From NCBI GenBank assembly GCA_016702335.1, contig JADJEF010000020.1, forward strand, positions 310,001 to 374,000: 64,000 bases of DNA, given 5' to 3'. Positions 1-12,524 of this stretch are shown here, piece by piece (positions within the stretch are counted from its first letter, which is position 1; every line of letters begins with the position of its first letter). The position numbers were made by a program, and so were the translations under genes. The DNA comes from Rhodocyclaceae bacterium (GTDB taxonomy: Bacteria; Pseudomonadota; Gammaproteobacteria; Burkholderiales; Rhodocyclaceae). The notes beneath the pieces are model-generated. The model searched no databases. It was not told the DNA's origin and saw only the letters and a program-made list of their open reading frames with translations.

Positions 1-370
1 ACCCAACACGACCGGCCTCAAAATATTTGCTTTCAGGCTGTTCACCATTGTCAGGATCAAATGCGAATGCCTGCCCGTGAGATGTAATCCCCCAGAGCGT
101 CCAGCGCCGGCCATTGGCCTCTACTGTTTCGCGACGGAGCAATTCGTCACGCTCCATTGCAGCCAGGGTTGTGTGTACGCCCTGGCGGCTTGATATTCCA
201 AGGAGCCGTCCGGCGATCTCTGCCGACGTGTAAATATTCTTTTTCAGGAATCGAAGGAGAGCTTGTCGCTTCTCGGTAATTCGAACTGCACGTTCTTGAG
301 GAGGCAAGAACCGGCCTACATGTAGCGGAGCGCAACTCGAATTGCGCGCGTCAGGTCTAGACGCTTCCAT
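1..370 (-). CDS. Winged-helix-like protein of the element (partial, runs off window)
   Basis: The reading frame opens at an ATG at 370 and stays open to the window edge (about 123 codons). The start overlaps the end of the upstream gene by 14 nt, which fits the tight operon. Residues about 30-85 look like a winged helix-turn-helix: an E-K-R-Q-A-L-L-R-F-L helix, then TSAEIAGRLLGISSRQGVH as a probable recognition helix, then a basic wing around RRETVEANGRRWTLW. It could be the N-terminus of a larger DNA-processing protein such as a relaxase or replication protein. The C-terminus is not visible, so no function is assigned. Confidence 0.6.
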   Translation of the reverse strand, partial: MEASRPDARNSSCAPLHVGRFLPPQERAVRITEKRQALLRFLKKNIYTSAEIAGRLLGISSRQGVHTTLAAMERDELLRRETVEANGRRWTLWGITSHGQAFAFDPDNGEQPESKYFEAGRVG

Positions 371-1457
371 AGCGGAGTTCCAGCAGTTTAAATACCCGGG
401 AATACTCAAGCTCAGCAGAAATCACATTGCACAGTGTTCGCATGCCAAGAATTTCGTCCTGAGTGAATCGAATGCTTACATTGACCTCTGCACCTTTCGC
501 ACTGAGGAAGAAAACACCTCCCATGTGAGGCATATGCTCCAAACGGAAATAATCAGACTCCGCGCCCCGATCAAGGCGAGTAAGCTCGACAAAATCGACA
601 AAACGCTCGTATCGACATGTAAGCATCCAGGAGCTAGACGCTGGCGTAATCAGCACAGACAAGTCCCCGTTTCCGTCGGCAAACGAGATAGAAAAGTGTT
701 CATTGCGATGATTCAGAGATGCACGGATCTTGAGGCGATCGATCATTTCGTGGTGATTCTCGACGCTATCAACTGGGCGGTCGTTTTCATATGTGAAGGA
801 CCGCAGTGCGAGTAGCAGCAGTCCAGGCAAGTATGGTCGCAGCACACGGTCCACATCGTCGTCAGCAAGGCCGCCCTTCTCGTCCCTCAAAGCAACTTCG
901 AGGTTTCGTGACATGAACTCACCGGTAGTGCGAAATGGAATTCCGGGCGAATCAACCAAGGATCTACCTTCATTGATTGAGTCGAGTAGATCGATTTTTT
1001 CTTGAGCCTTTGTTCCAAGATTGCTCCTGTAATAGCGCGCTCGGTCATCTGGAATGTCATGCCCCTGCTGTTTGCATAGCGTAATGAATGCTGCAAATGC
1101 ATTGAGATTGTTTTTCAACAAGTCTGCGCGAACAAAGTCGCGGCGCGTGTGTCTGTAGGTCGTATGCGCCTGATCCGCAAGGAATGCATAGTGATGTTGG
1201 GTTAGTGGCAGGGCATCACGTTGCGCCCGTAGGATTCCACGAAGCATTTCCTCCTTATCGACCACGAAGCCGATCGGCATGTCGCGGCCCGCTGAATTGA
1301 TCAGCAGTTGTCGTGCAACATCAGAGGTGGTGAGTTTCTGGCCTTCCCGCTCAAGCGCTTCGCGCGAACGTTCCAGGTACTGGGTTAGCCACTCGGAAAC
1401 TCGGAGTGACAGCGTCTTCTGCATTCCCTCTTCAGGGGCGAGCTGTTTGCGTCCCAT
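357..1457 (-). CDS. Ribbon-helix-helix-like element protein, possible relaxosome accessory
   Basis: 366 residues. The N-terminus (about residues 12-52: TLSLRVSEWLTQYLER, then SDVARQLLINS) has the strand-helix-helix pattern of plasmid ribbon-helix-helix DNA-binding proteins. The rest matches no family I recognise. The ATG shares one base with the stop codon of the preceding gene (TAATG), so translation is probably coupled. Lying three genes downstream of a VirD4-like coupling protein suggests a role in DNA processing for transfer or mobilisation; this is inference from context. I see no catalytic motif. Confidence 0.7.
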   Translation of the reverse strand: MGRKQLAPEEGMQKTLSLRVSEWLTQYLERSREALEREGQKLTTSDVARQLLINSAGRDMPIGFVVDKEEMLRGILRAQRDALPLTQHHYAFLADQAHTTYRHTRRDFVRADLLKNNLNAFAAFITLCKQQGHDIPDDRARYYRSNLGTKAQEKIDLLDSINEGRSLVDSPGIPFRTTGEFMSRNLEVALRDEKGGLADDDVDRVLRPYLPGLLLLALRSFTYENDRPVDSVENHHEMIDRLKIRASLNHRNEHFSISFADGNGDLSVLITPASSSWMLTCRYERFVDFVELTRLDRGAESDYFRLEHMPHMGGVFFLSAKGAEVNVSIRFTQDEILGMRTLCNVISAELEYSRVFKLLELRYGSV

Positions 1458-2239
1458 TATGCAGATCCTTCAATTATGTCGGAAAGATCGATCGGAATCT
1501 CGTTGGGCGATACCATCGCCCAACGTGGGTTGGAATAGCCAACACCATTCCAGTCAAACCATACTCGATGAAGAGTGCCGTGTTCTGGGATGCTCAAGGA
1601 TGAGCCCGCTGGAAACGCGTTATACCAATGAATATCTTCTGGCTTCAGACTTTCACCCTCAAGAAGAAGTAAGTACAACACTTTTGTTGCGACTCGCTCC
1701 GCCGCATTCATCACGCTCGGCAGACTGAGTCCTGGCAATTCCTCCAGCACGATATGTGCTCGATGGTCGTCACTGCAATGGTAACGAATACCGCAAACAG
1801 CTTCTTTCCCAGCTGCCCCTTGATAGCTCAGTTTTTTTCGACCACTGCTGATCCGAGAATCAGTCGGCTGTGTATGGCTAGCCAGTGAATTTAGGCGTAT
1901 TTCTAGGCGCTGATTTCCTGTACGACGCGCCAGGCGCTCACCCAGATACCCGGCAAGCCAAAGCTTCAGTCCAGTAATGGGTTTGTATCCAAATTCTGGG
2001 TGACCATGTAACAAGTGTCCCGCGAGTTGCTTCTGTGCCCCTGGGTGTCTAGCACTTACCGCTGCGGAAAGGTAGTCGCGCTCAATTTGAAAATGGTCTG
2101 CTCCCCGTATTTCGAGCTTGTCGCCAACAACGCTGGCGTTCCATTTTTCGCCGTGGTACTTGGCAAGCTGGAAGGCGGACTCTGAATCGCCGGCCTTGGC
2201 AGCTACGTCAAGAGCATCGTAATAATCGTATTGCCACAT
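1457..2239 (-). CDS. Unknown protein of the conjugation-like operon
   Basis: 260 residues, soluble, with no signal peptide or membrane segment. The N-terminal third is helical and alanine-rich (AAKAGDSESAFQLAKYHG, then YLSAAVSARHPGAQKQLA), faintly like Sel1/TPR-type repeats, but I would not assign that family. It begins 11 nt after the coupling-protein gene and its stop overlaps the next start by one base, so it is co-expressed with them. The start is preceded by AGAGGCG. Function unknown. Confidence 0.65.
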   Translation of the reverse strand: MWQYDYYDALDVAAKAGDSESAFQLAKYHGEKWNASVVGDKLEIRGADHFQIERDYLSAAVSARHPGAQKQLAGHLLHGHPEFGYKPITGLKLWLAGYLGERLARRTGNQRLEIRLNSLASHTQPTDSRISSGRKKLSYQGAAGKEAVCGIRYHCSDDHRAHIVLEELPGLSLPSVMNAAERVATKVLYLLLLEGESLKPEDIHWYNAFPAGSSLSIPEHGTLHRVWFDWNGVGYSNPRWAMVSPNEIPIDLSDIIEGSA

Positions 2240-2250
2240 GAAACGCCTCT

Positions 2251-3471
2251 TTAAATCAAATTGCTTGCAAGATTCTGTGATGCGGTAGATCTAACTTCAG
2301 ACGCCTTGAAAACAGGGGGCATTTCTGTCGTGAGATGCTGTAGAGGACTGACCTGAACCACCCGTGATTCGCCCCCAACGATCAAGACCCCTACGAGCGG
2401 CGGAAGCCTCTTGAAGGTATTCGGGTGAATGGCTGGTGCCTCGGATTCACGCCACTGACCTGGCGACCGTTCATCGTCATGAGCTTTGTCAGAAGATTCG
2501 ACAAACTGACGGACGGTACATGTTTCATTGCTAGCCCATTTCGCTGTTTCATCGTTTTGCGACTGCAGCACGAACTTGAGCTTACTGTTATCGAGAATTG
2601 CCCCTCGCACTCGGTTTTCGGGTATTCCTGGGCATGCCGCCAAATCCCCAAGACTCTGAAAAAGTAACATGGCGTGACCACCGAAATCTTGAATCATGCC
2701 CAGTGCATCACATGCTGGTTCGGACAGGAGATGCTTGAACTCGTCCAGCGCAACACAAATTGGTCTGATTGGACCATCGAATCTGGGACGCTGGTAGATC
2801 TGAAGTAGAACACGCACTAACAACATCCGTTGTGCCATCTTGACCACCGGGTCAAGTGGATCCCCCAGTACGTAAACGATCCCGCCGCTTTCGAACGGGG
2901 AAAGTAGATCGAATCCTTCTGCTGCTGAGATGGCGGGTAGTGCTGCCATCTCATTCAGAAAGCCCCAGAACACTTTGGCCGATGTGATGCTTTCGTCTGA
3001 AGATGCAACGCGGACCATGCTTGGCAGGTCTCTAGAGTCGTGCTGAACAGCCAGTAAGGCAGTCCGTGCAGCTGCCTGACGATCTTCCAGGCGATAGACA
3101 CGATCCATCTGTCCAGTATCAGCCAGGTCGAAGGCAGCAGAAAAAAGCATCTGGATCTGCCGAATGTCGAGTCCAGAGCATGGGTTAATTTGTGGTGGGG
3201 ATGCATAGCTTAGATCGACAAGCTGGAACGGGATTTTTTTGCGCTGACAAAAGCTTGCCAACGCACGGGGTAACTTTGAGTCGCGCTTGGGATCAAAGAA
3301 GAAAACGCCGTCACCGGCCGAAAGAAATTGAGGAATCAAGACTTGAGCAGTTACTCCCTTGCCAGCACGAGTTGCTGCCGGGACGACCTTGTTCAGTCGA
3401 GCCTGATCGCCTGCGATATAGACAGGTCGCCCCTTTTGATCCAACCCGAAAAAAAACCGCTCTTTAGACAC
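2251..3471 (-). CDS. VirD4/TraD-like type IV coupling protein (cytoplasmic ATPase part)
   Basis: Coupling proteins are hexameric ATPases that link a relaxosome to a type IV secretion channel. From the proposed GTG start there are 406 residues. A Walker A-like motif (AATRAGKGVT, Lys about 38) and a Walker B (ICVALDEF, Asp-Glu about 243-244) are visible, followed by the QSLGDL segment typical of the TraG/VirD4 fold. The frame is open back to an ATG at 3600, but that would overlap the upstream gene by 137 nt. The GTG at 3471 has GGAG ten bases upstream and overlaps the upstream stop by only 8 nt, so I prefer it. The usual N-terminal membrane segments are missing here and appear in the gene just upstream. 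Confidence 0.75.
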   Translation of the reverse strand: MSKERFFFGLDQKGRPVYIAGDQARLNKVVPAATRAGKGVTAQVLIPQFLSAGDGVFFFDPKRDSKLPRALASFCQRKKIPFQLVDLSYASPPQINPCSGLDIRQIQMLFSAAFDLADTGQMDRVYRLEDRQAAARTALLAVQHDSRDLPSMVRVASSDESITSAKVFWGFLNEMAALPAISAAEGFDLLSPFESGGIVYVLGDPLDPVVKMAQRMLLVRVLLQIYQRPRFDGPIRPICVALDEFKHLLSEPACDALGMIQDFGGHAMLLFQSLGDLAACPGIPENRVRGAILDNSKLKFVLQSQNDETAKWASNETCTVRQFVESSDKAHDDERSPGQWRESEAPAIHPNTFKRLPPLVGVLIVGGESRVVQVSPLQHLTTEMPPVFKASEVRSTASQNLASNLI

Positions 3472-3961
3472 GAAAGTATTTCTCCGGATCGTAGAGTCCA
3501 CATGACTTCGGAACCGGCTCGCTAACCCCAACGCCCATCGGTCGTTCAACCCCAGGTATCCAATGGTAATAACCAAGCCCACCAAGGATCGCCCCCGCAA
3601 TTACCCCGACAGCAATTGCAGAGAAATGTACTTTTAATGCACCCCAAACCGACACTTGCCAGCCGAGACTGAAGGCCAGGGCGGCAATTATCCCAGCAAG
3701 AGTTAGCAACGATATGAGCATCAGCCAAGACGGCCAAGCAATGAAAACACTAGAGCAATGCCGAACAAGGAGGCTTACCCGTGGTTTAGCAGGGTGAGAG
3801 AACTTTGTGAGTCTGCTTCCCGTGATCACGCCCGCAAAGAGTAGGCCAACAATAACTCCAGACACCGAAGGTTCAACAGTCATCAGATACCCAACCAATA
3901 CGCGCTCTAAGCGTGCGGCGGACTCCCAGATTGGCGTAAAGAGACTTAACATGTGAGACAT
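3464..3961 (-). CDS. Inner-membrane protein, probable membrane partner of the coupling protein
   Basis: 165 residues from the ATG at 3961; a second ATG at 3952 is also possible. Three hydrophobic segments are clear (SGVIVGLLFAGVITG; WLMLISLLTLAGIIAALAF; FSAIAVGVIAGAILGGLGYY). This is the membrane content that a VirD4/TraD protein normally carries at its own N-terminus, and the next gene, overlapping by 8 nt, encodes the soluble ATPase part. I infer that the two act together. A frame extending upstream past 3961 would cross the promoter region of the divergent operon and is unlikely. A frameshift splitting one gene remains an alternative. Confidence 0.6.
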   Translation of the reverse strand: MSHMLSLFTPIWESAARLERVLVGYLMTVEPSVSGVIVGLLFAGVITGSRLTKFSHPAKPRVSLLVRHCSSVFIAWPSWLMLISLLTLAGIIAALAFSLGWQVSVWGALKVHFSAIAVGVIAGAILGGLGYYHWIPGVERPMGVGVSEPVPKSCGLYDPEKYFRV

Positions 3962-3972
3962 ATTAACACAAG

Positions 3973-3993
3973 GCATGCAAAATAGTTGCATGC
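3973..3993. promoter_or_regulatory. Perfect inverted repeat, candidate operator
   Basis: GCATGCAA and TTGCATGC form 8-bp arms around a 5-nt spacer, in the roughly 85-bp gap between the divergent starts at 3961 and 4047. It overlaps where promoters for both element operons should lie; a weak rightward TTGCAT/TACACT pair is at 3986-4016 with a long 19-bp gap. This is the expected place for an element repressor to act, but no repressor gene is recognised in the window. Confidence 0.4.
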
Positions 3994-4046
3994 ATGCGTT
4001 TATTTTACGGTACACTGATGGCCATCGTTCAACCACATGTGCATCC

Positions 4047-5129
4047 ATGGCGAAGTACCGCCCAATTTCTCCCGAGCAAGCATGGCGATCCACTAGATCG
4101 ACCGGACTTGATTCCTTCGAGCGGTACGTCGAGCTGTACTTGCTTAGCAGCCCGTTTTCCAACGCGATCGGTTGCTTCAGATTTGTGTTGCGAATAGCTG
4201 CAGCTGAGATCGGCATGAGCTGCGAGGACTTGTTCGCGACGCTTTCCCGGTTGGAACAAAAGGGAATTGTGTTGGTACAAGGTGACTTCGTTCTGGTGCG
4301 GACGTGGTTTTTCCATAACTTTTGGGATTCAACTTTCGCCGGGAACGTTGCGAAGGCCGCGTCACGCGAGGCGGCAGAGTTGCCGCCAGCAATCCATACT
4401 CAATGGACGATAGCGTGTATTGAGGCAGGGGTGCCAGCGGAAGTAATCAGTAAATTCAGCGGCAAGCCCCTTCAAAGCCCCTTGGAACAGCCCAATAAGG
4501 GGTTATCCAACAACAACCAAACCGAACCCCAACCTGACGAGAACACGACCACCACAATCACTGCACCCCCATGCAGTCGTGGTGGTGGAGATTCCTTCTC
4601 GTTAGAACTCCTCCCAATTGGCGAACCACATCGGCGAATCATCGAGTCATCGCTCGATGGGATTGATTTCACTGACGCGCAGGCTATTGCTGACGAAGTA
4701 TGTGGTGCATTAGCTGCTGCAGACATAGGCCGGCGAAAGCCGATTCTCGGCCTGCATGGGTGGATACCAGCACTTGTAGAGAGCTTCAAGAGCGGTTCCT
4801 TCGTGCCGCAGTGGGGGACAAAAGTGGCACAGGAGCGAGAAAGGACGCTCACAAATGCAGAAAGAGAACGATCTGCACGGGCAGAAGATGAGCGAGAAAT
4901 AGTGCGACAAAAAGAAGCTCGTTACTCGGCAACGGCCCTACTGCAATCCTTAAGCGAAACGGACCTATACGAGTTCATTCGTGCGGTTGAACCACAGGTT
5001 AAGCTTCCCAAACTATTACCTGCAATTCGAGATTCAATTCTCCGCCGAGAGGTACCGCAGGGGCTTGGCGGAAGCATTGTTGTATCGGCGTCGAGAACAT
5101 GGTCAATGCAACCAGGGGCGCGTCCATGA
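4047..5129 (+). CDS. Phage/element replication-type protein
   Basis: 360 residues from the ATG at 4047. The first 110 residues follow the pattern of phage and integrative-element replication proteins: a winged-helix region with ERYVELYLLSSPFSNAIGCFR, then EDLFATLSRLEQKGIV, then VRTWFFHNFW. The middle is low-complexity (Asn/Thr/Pro-rich around 155-190), and residues about 285-320 are a charged helix rich in Glu and Arg. The stop overlaps the next start (ATGA), so it is coupled to the integrase operon. The initiator role is inferred from the N-terminal pattern and neighbours; no ATPase motif is visible. Confidence 0.55.
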   Translation: MAKYRPISPEQAWRSTRSTGLDSFERYVELYLLSSPFSNAIGCFRFVLRIAAAEIGMSCEDLFATLSRLEQKGIVLVQGDFVLVRTWFFHNFWDSTFAGNVAKAASREAAELPPAIHTQWTIACIEAGVPAEVISKFSGKPLQSPLEQPNKGLSNNNQTEPQPDENTTTTITAPPCSRGGGDSFSLELLPIGEPHRRIIESSLDGIDFTDAQAIADEVCGALAAADIGRRKPILGLHGWIPALVESFKSGSFVPQWGTKVAQERERTLTNAERERSARAEDEREIVRQKEARYSATALLQSLSETDLYEFIRAVEPQVKLPKLLPAIRDSILRREVPQGLGGSIVVSASRTWSMQPGARP

Positions 5130-5377
5130 CAGCATTCTTTGAAATGCCGATAGCGAGCGAAACCTTGGCACCAGAGGAGATTGTTCAGATAACAGGGTGC
5201 GCGCGGCGAGCAGACCAAATGGCATGGCTACAAGCCGAGGGATGGACATTTGTGAAGAACAAAGCCGGAGAACCTATCGTCGGCAGGCTCTATGCAAGAC
5301 TCCGCCTGGCTGGAATCAGCACGTCGACGCTCACAGGGGTCAGTGGATGGGCTCCAGACTTCACGAAAATTCGATAG
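5126..5377 (+). CDS. DUF4224-type small protein upstream of integrase
   Basis: 83 residues. The core (LAPEEIVQITGCARRADQMAWLQAEGW, then IVGRLYARLRL) matches the short DUF4224 proteins commonly encoded just before phage or element integrases. The ATG overlaps the previous stop by 4 nt. The helix-turn-helix-like core suggests a DNA-binding, excisionase-like helper of the integrase; that role is inference. Confidence 0.7.
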   Translation: MTAFFEMPIASETLAPEEIVQITGCARRADQMAWLQAEGWTFVKNKAGEPIVGRLYARLRLAGISTSTLTGVSGWAPDFTKIR

Positions 5378-5397
5378 CCAGTATTCAGGAGAAATTG

Positions 5398-6459
5398 ATG
5401 AGGCCAAAAACCACAGGAAGGCACCTCCCCCCGCGAATGCTGAGGCGAGCGAAGCGGCTAGTCAGCGGAAAGACATGGGAAAGCTATTACTACAATGGTC
5501 GCGATGAAAATGGCAAACGGATCGAAATCCCGCTCGGCGCCGATTTGAATGAAGCCAAAAGGAAATGGGCGGAACTAGAGTGCAAGCCCACTCCGATCGA
5601 GACTGGAATTATGAAAGTCATCTTCGATCGCTACGCACGTGACATTATTCCAACCAAAGCTCCAAAGACACAGAAAGACAACGAAGGTTGCCTAAAAATG
5701 CTGCGGGCGGTTTTTGACACTGCCCCAATTAACGCGATTACGCCGCAGCACATTGCTCAATATAGAGACAACCGGGGAGCCAAGGCGCCAGTGCGCGCGA
5801 ACCGTGAGCTAGCCCTGTTCTCTCACATATGGAACATTGCTCGTGAATGGGGATACACCGCCAAGGAAAATCCTGTACGAGGAGTTCGTAAGAATAGGGA
5901 AAAGCCACGTGACTTTTACGCCGATGATGCCGTCTGGTCCGCAGTGTATGCATCTGCCTGCGTCGAGTTAACGGACGCCATGGATTTGAACTATCTCACT
6001 GGCCAACGCCCGGCCGATGTGCTTAAGATGCGACTCGCCGACATAAAGGACGGTGCAATCGAGGTGCAACAGAATAAGACCAAGAAGCGCCTACGAATTC
6101 TCCTGGATATTGAAGGTGTGCGCACTGAGTTAGGCAAGGTTATCGACCGCATCAAGGGCCGCGAACGCAAGGTGAAGAGCCTATATCTGATCGCAACACC
6201 GGCCGGTAAGTCGCTTAATCGATGGACGCTGCGCACTCGATTTGACGACGCTCGCAATGACGCCATTACTAAGGCAAAAAAAGCTGGGGATGAAGAGCTG
6301 GCCGCAAGAATTCGTGCTTTTCAGTTCCGCGACATCCGACCAAAAGCTGCCAGCGAACTGCCGCTCGAACATGCTAGCAAGCTGCTGGGACATACAGAGC
6401 ACGAAATAACCGAGAAAGTGTACCGGCGTGTCGGTGAGGTTGTAAAACCGACCAAGTGA
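5398..6459 (+). CDS. Tyrosine recombinase (site-specific integrase)
   Basis: 353 residues. It has an N-terminal SAM-like core-binding domain (about 60-165) and a C-terminal catalytic domain with TGQRPADVLKMR (catalytic Arg), a KTKK stretch, FRDIRPKAASEL (the second Arg box, with the usual first His replaced), LLGH (His) and VYRR (nucleophilic Tyr near the end). AGGAG lies 7 nt before the ATG. The longer frame to 5197 lacks this support and overlaps the DUF4224 gene. The stop is 51 nt from the 3' end of tRNA-Ser, the usual placement for an integrase using a tRNA 3' end as attB. Confidence 0.9.
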   Translation: MRPKTTGRHLPPRMLRRAKRLVSGKTWESYYYNGRDENGKRIEIPLGADLNEAKRKWAELECKPTPIETGIMKVIFDRYARDIIPTKAPKTQKDNEGCLKMLRAVFDTAPINAITPQHIAQYRDNRGAKAPVRANRELALFSHIWNIAREWGYTAKENPVRGVRKNREKPRDFYADDAVWSAVYASACVELTDAMDLNYLTGQRPADVLKMRLADIKDGAIEVQQNKTKKRLRILLDIEGVRTELGKVIDRIKGRERKVKSLYLIATPAGKSLNRWTLRTRFDDARNDAITKAKKAGDEELAARIRAFQFRDIRPKAASELPLEHASKLLGHTEHEITEKVYRRVGEVVKPTK

Positions 6460-6473
6460 GCGCTATAACCGCC

Positions 6474-6509
6474 AATGAAAACGGCCCCGATCACGGGGCC
6501 GTTTTCATT
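6474..6509. terminator. Bidirectional rho-independent terminator
   Basis: A perfect 16-bp palindrome (arms 6474-6489 and 6494-6509, loop ATCA) with a GC-rich centre and A/T flanks that give T-runs on both strands. It lies between the integrase stop and the tRNA-Ser 3' end, so it can end both transcripts. Confidence 0.85.
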
Positions 6510-6510
6510 C

Positions 6511-6600
6511 TGGCGGAGGCGGTGAGATTCGAACTCACGGAAGGCTTTCACCTTCGTCGGTTTTCAAGACCGATGGATTAAACCACTCTCCCACACCTCC
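6511..6600 (-). tRNA. tRNA-Ser(UGA)
   Basis: 90 nt including an encoded CCA. The acceptor stem pairs with one G-U, the anticodon loop reads CUUGAAA (anticodon UGA), and the long variable arm typical of serine tRNAs is present. Its 3' end faces the integrase, so it is the probable attachment gene of the element. The attachment core cannot be measured because the other end of the element is outside the window. Confidence 0.95.
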
Positions 6601-6624
6601 AAACTATTACCCCTAGTGATGGGG

Positions 6625-6663
6625 GTTGCGGAAACGATTCCCGTAAGTTGCGGAAACGATCCC
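6625..6663. repeat. Tandem 17-bp direct repeat upstream of tRNA-Ser
   Basis: Two near-identical copies of GTTGCGGAAACGAT-CC start at 6625 and 6647, a 22-bp period (two helical turns), 25-60 bp upstream of the tRNA. The rest of the 6601-6940 interval holds no convincing gene. It should carry the tRNA promoter, and these repeats could be an activator or nucleoid-protein site. Confidence 0.5.
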
Positions 6664-6940
6664 ATAAAAACCTAACAAATCAACTCGTCCGTGGCCGATG
6701 CAACTGCTTTCAAGACTGTTGCAATCAACCGCTCTGCCAACCCTCCACAGAACGACGGCAGTTTGCCACAGATTTCGGTCGCTCGCTTTTTTCATCCTCA
6801 GCCAATGCGCAAAGCGCGAAAAATATGGGAACGTTCGCGACAACGGGGCAGGGCCATCAAGCTGCAAGTGCGGTCGGGGGCACAGCTTAAATTCAGGGAA
6901 GATTTGCCTTGACTCAGGGATCCACTTTACTGACCACATA

Positions 6941-6983
6941 GCAGAAAAGCCAAACGCCCCTGACTCTGAGGAGTGAGGGGCGT
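6941..6983 (-). terminator. rRNA operon terminator
   Basis: ACGCCCCT and AGGGGCGT (6954-6961 and 6976-6983) form an 8-bp GC-rich stem. Reading leftward it is followed by a T-rich stretch, about 15 nt beyond the 5S 3' end. Confidence 0.75.
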
Positions 6984-6997
6984 GGGGCTGTAGGGAA

Positions 6998-7113
6998 GTC
7001 TGGCGTTGACCTACTTTCTCGCACGTAGTGTGCAATATCATTGGCGCGGAGGTGTTTCACGGTCCTGTTCGGGATGGGAAGGGGTGGTTCCACCTTGCTA
7101 TGGGCACCAGACT
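6998..7113 (-). rRNA. rrf: 5S ribosomal RNA
   Basis: The 116-nt segment has complementary ends (GTCTGG... and ...CCAGAC) and the conserved internal 5S blocks around CCGAACAGG and GUGAAAC. It is the last gene of the leftward rRNA operon. Ends are placed by terminal-stem pairing and may be off by a few bases. Confidence 0.93.
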
Positions 7114-7263
7114 AAAAGGGGCGTGACGTGGGGTCGCCGGTATTGCTTGAGGGACGGCACACGTCACAAAGTTCGGAAGAAGTATAAGTTAGTTGGGTGG
7201 TGATTGGTATCACAGAGGTCTTGCGCGGTCTCAGGTTTTGGGAATCTGAAGCGCGTTGTTATA

Positions 7264-10147
<2,884 letters not shown>

Positions 10148-10323
10148 CTATAACAATGAACTCCAGTTTCCTGAATTTCCTGCTTAGGACTGCATCAAGT
10201 CACTCTGTTTTGTTTGCGCTTTTCTACGCCGGTTCAAAGACTAGAAAAGCACGAAGATACAATCACAACCCATGTCACTGCCCATTCCTGGACAATGCCA
10301 TTTACTTTACTTCTTCCGAATTT

Positions 10324-10333
10324 TTAAAGAACA
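10324..10333 (-). promoter_or_regulatory. boxA antitermination site in the 16S-23S spacer
   Basis: TGTTCTTTAA on the minus strand matches the boxA core bound by NusB/NusE. It lies about 180 nt upstream of the 23S start. The rest of the 10148-10410 spacer holds processing stems only. Confidence 0.65.
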
Positions 10334-10410
10334 ACCAAATCTAAGCAGCCGCTTGTGTTCAACACAGCGGTTACTGAATGACGCTTTACGCCGTTCAGTA
10401 ACAACTTTAT

Positions 10411-10486
10411 TGGTGGAGGATGACGGGATCGAACCGACGACCCCCTGCTTGCAAAGCAGGTGCTCTCCCAGCTGAGCTAATCCCCC
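10411..10486 (-). tRNA. tRNA-Ala(UGC)
   Basis: 76 nt with encoded CCA. The anticodon arm reads CUGCUUUGCAAGCAG with anticodon UGC. It is one of the two standard spacer tRNAs of the rRNA operon. Confidence 0.96.
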
Positions 10487-10496
10487 GTGATGCGCG

Positions 10497-10573
10497 TGGT
10501 GGGTCTGGATGGGTTCGAACCATCGACCCCCGCCTTATCAAGACGGTGCTCTAACCAGCTGAGCTACAGACCC
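10497..10573 (-). tRNA. tRNA-Ile(GAU)
   Basis: 77 nt with encoded CCA. The anticodon loop is CUUGAUAAG, giving anticodon GAU. It is transcribed just before tRNA-Ala in the 16S-23S spacer. Confidence 0.96.
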
Positions 10574-10626
10574 GCTGTCTGGCTGTAACAACCGATAGGT
10601 TGTAGGTGCTTACAAGGCTTACGCTC

Positions 10627-12163
<1,537 letters not shown>

Positions 12164-12388
12164 ATCTCTGTTTAAACTCACTCAAACGAAAATCAGAGGT
12201 CAATTTCTTAACCTTACTGTGTTTCTCGTGTAAGTGTTTGCTTCATTTTATTTAGCTCGATAATGGCAGATCTGACTCGCATCAGACCAGCAGGTTTTTA
12301 CCCACCACAGCAGCGCCTTCGATCTCGGCACCACCACTCACCACTACCTCAGCCTCGCAAACACCTACACCTATCGGTTGTTTGGTTT

Positions 12389-12398
12389 TTAAAGAGCT
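12389..12398 (-). promoter_or_regulatory. boxA antitermination site in the rRNA leader
   Basis: AGCTCTTTAA on the minus strand matches boxA. It lies in the leader between the promoter and the 16S start, as expected. The 12164-12524 gap holds this leader and the promoters, with no gene. Confidence 0.65.
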
Positions 12399-12448
12399 CG
12401 CCTCGTTGCTTTCGCTTCGTTGCGTTGCTGTTATCAGCAGAGAACGAG

Positions 12449-12477
12449 ATTATGGTGAAACTTTTGGGTCATGTAAA
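12449..12477 (-). promoter_or_regulatory. rRNA operon promoter (sigma70)
   Basis: On the minus strand TTTACA and CATAAT are separated by exactly 17 bp, close to consensus. Transcription would start near 12442, about 280 nt before the 16S 5' end. Confidence 0.8.
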
Positions 12478-12524
12478 CCCCTTTCCGAAGAATCTTTTCA
12501 GATCGCCGCGTAAAATTTTGCACT

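Noticed and set aside
3962..4216. N-terminal extension of the element membrane protein to 4216
   Set aside because: It would read through the intergenic promoter/operator region and into the coding start of the divergent gene; the extra residues look non-coding.
6613..7041. 142-codon minus-strand frame between tRNA-Ser and 5S
   Set aside because: It crosses the rRNA terminator and enters the 5S gene, and shows no protein pattern.
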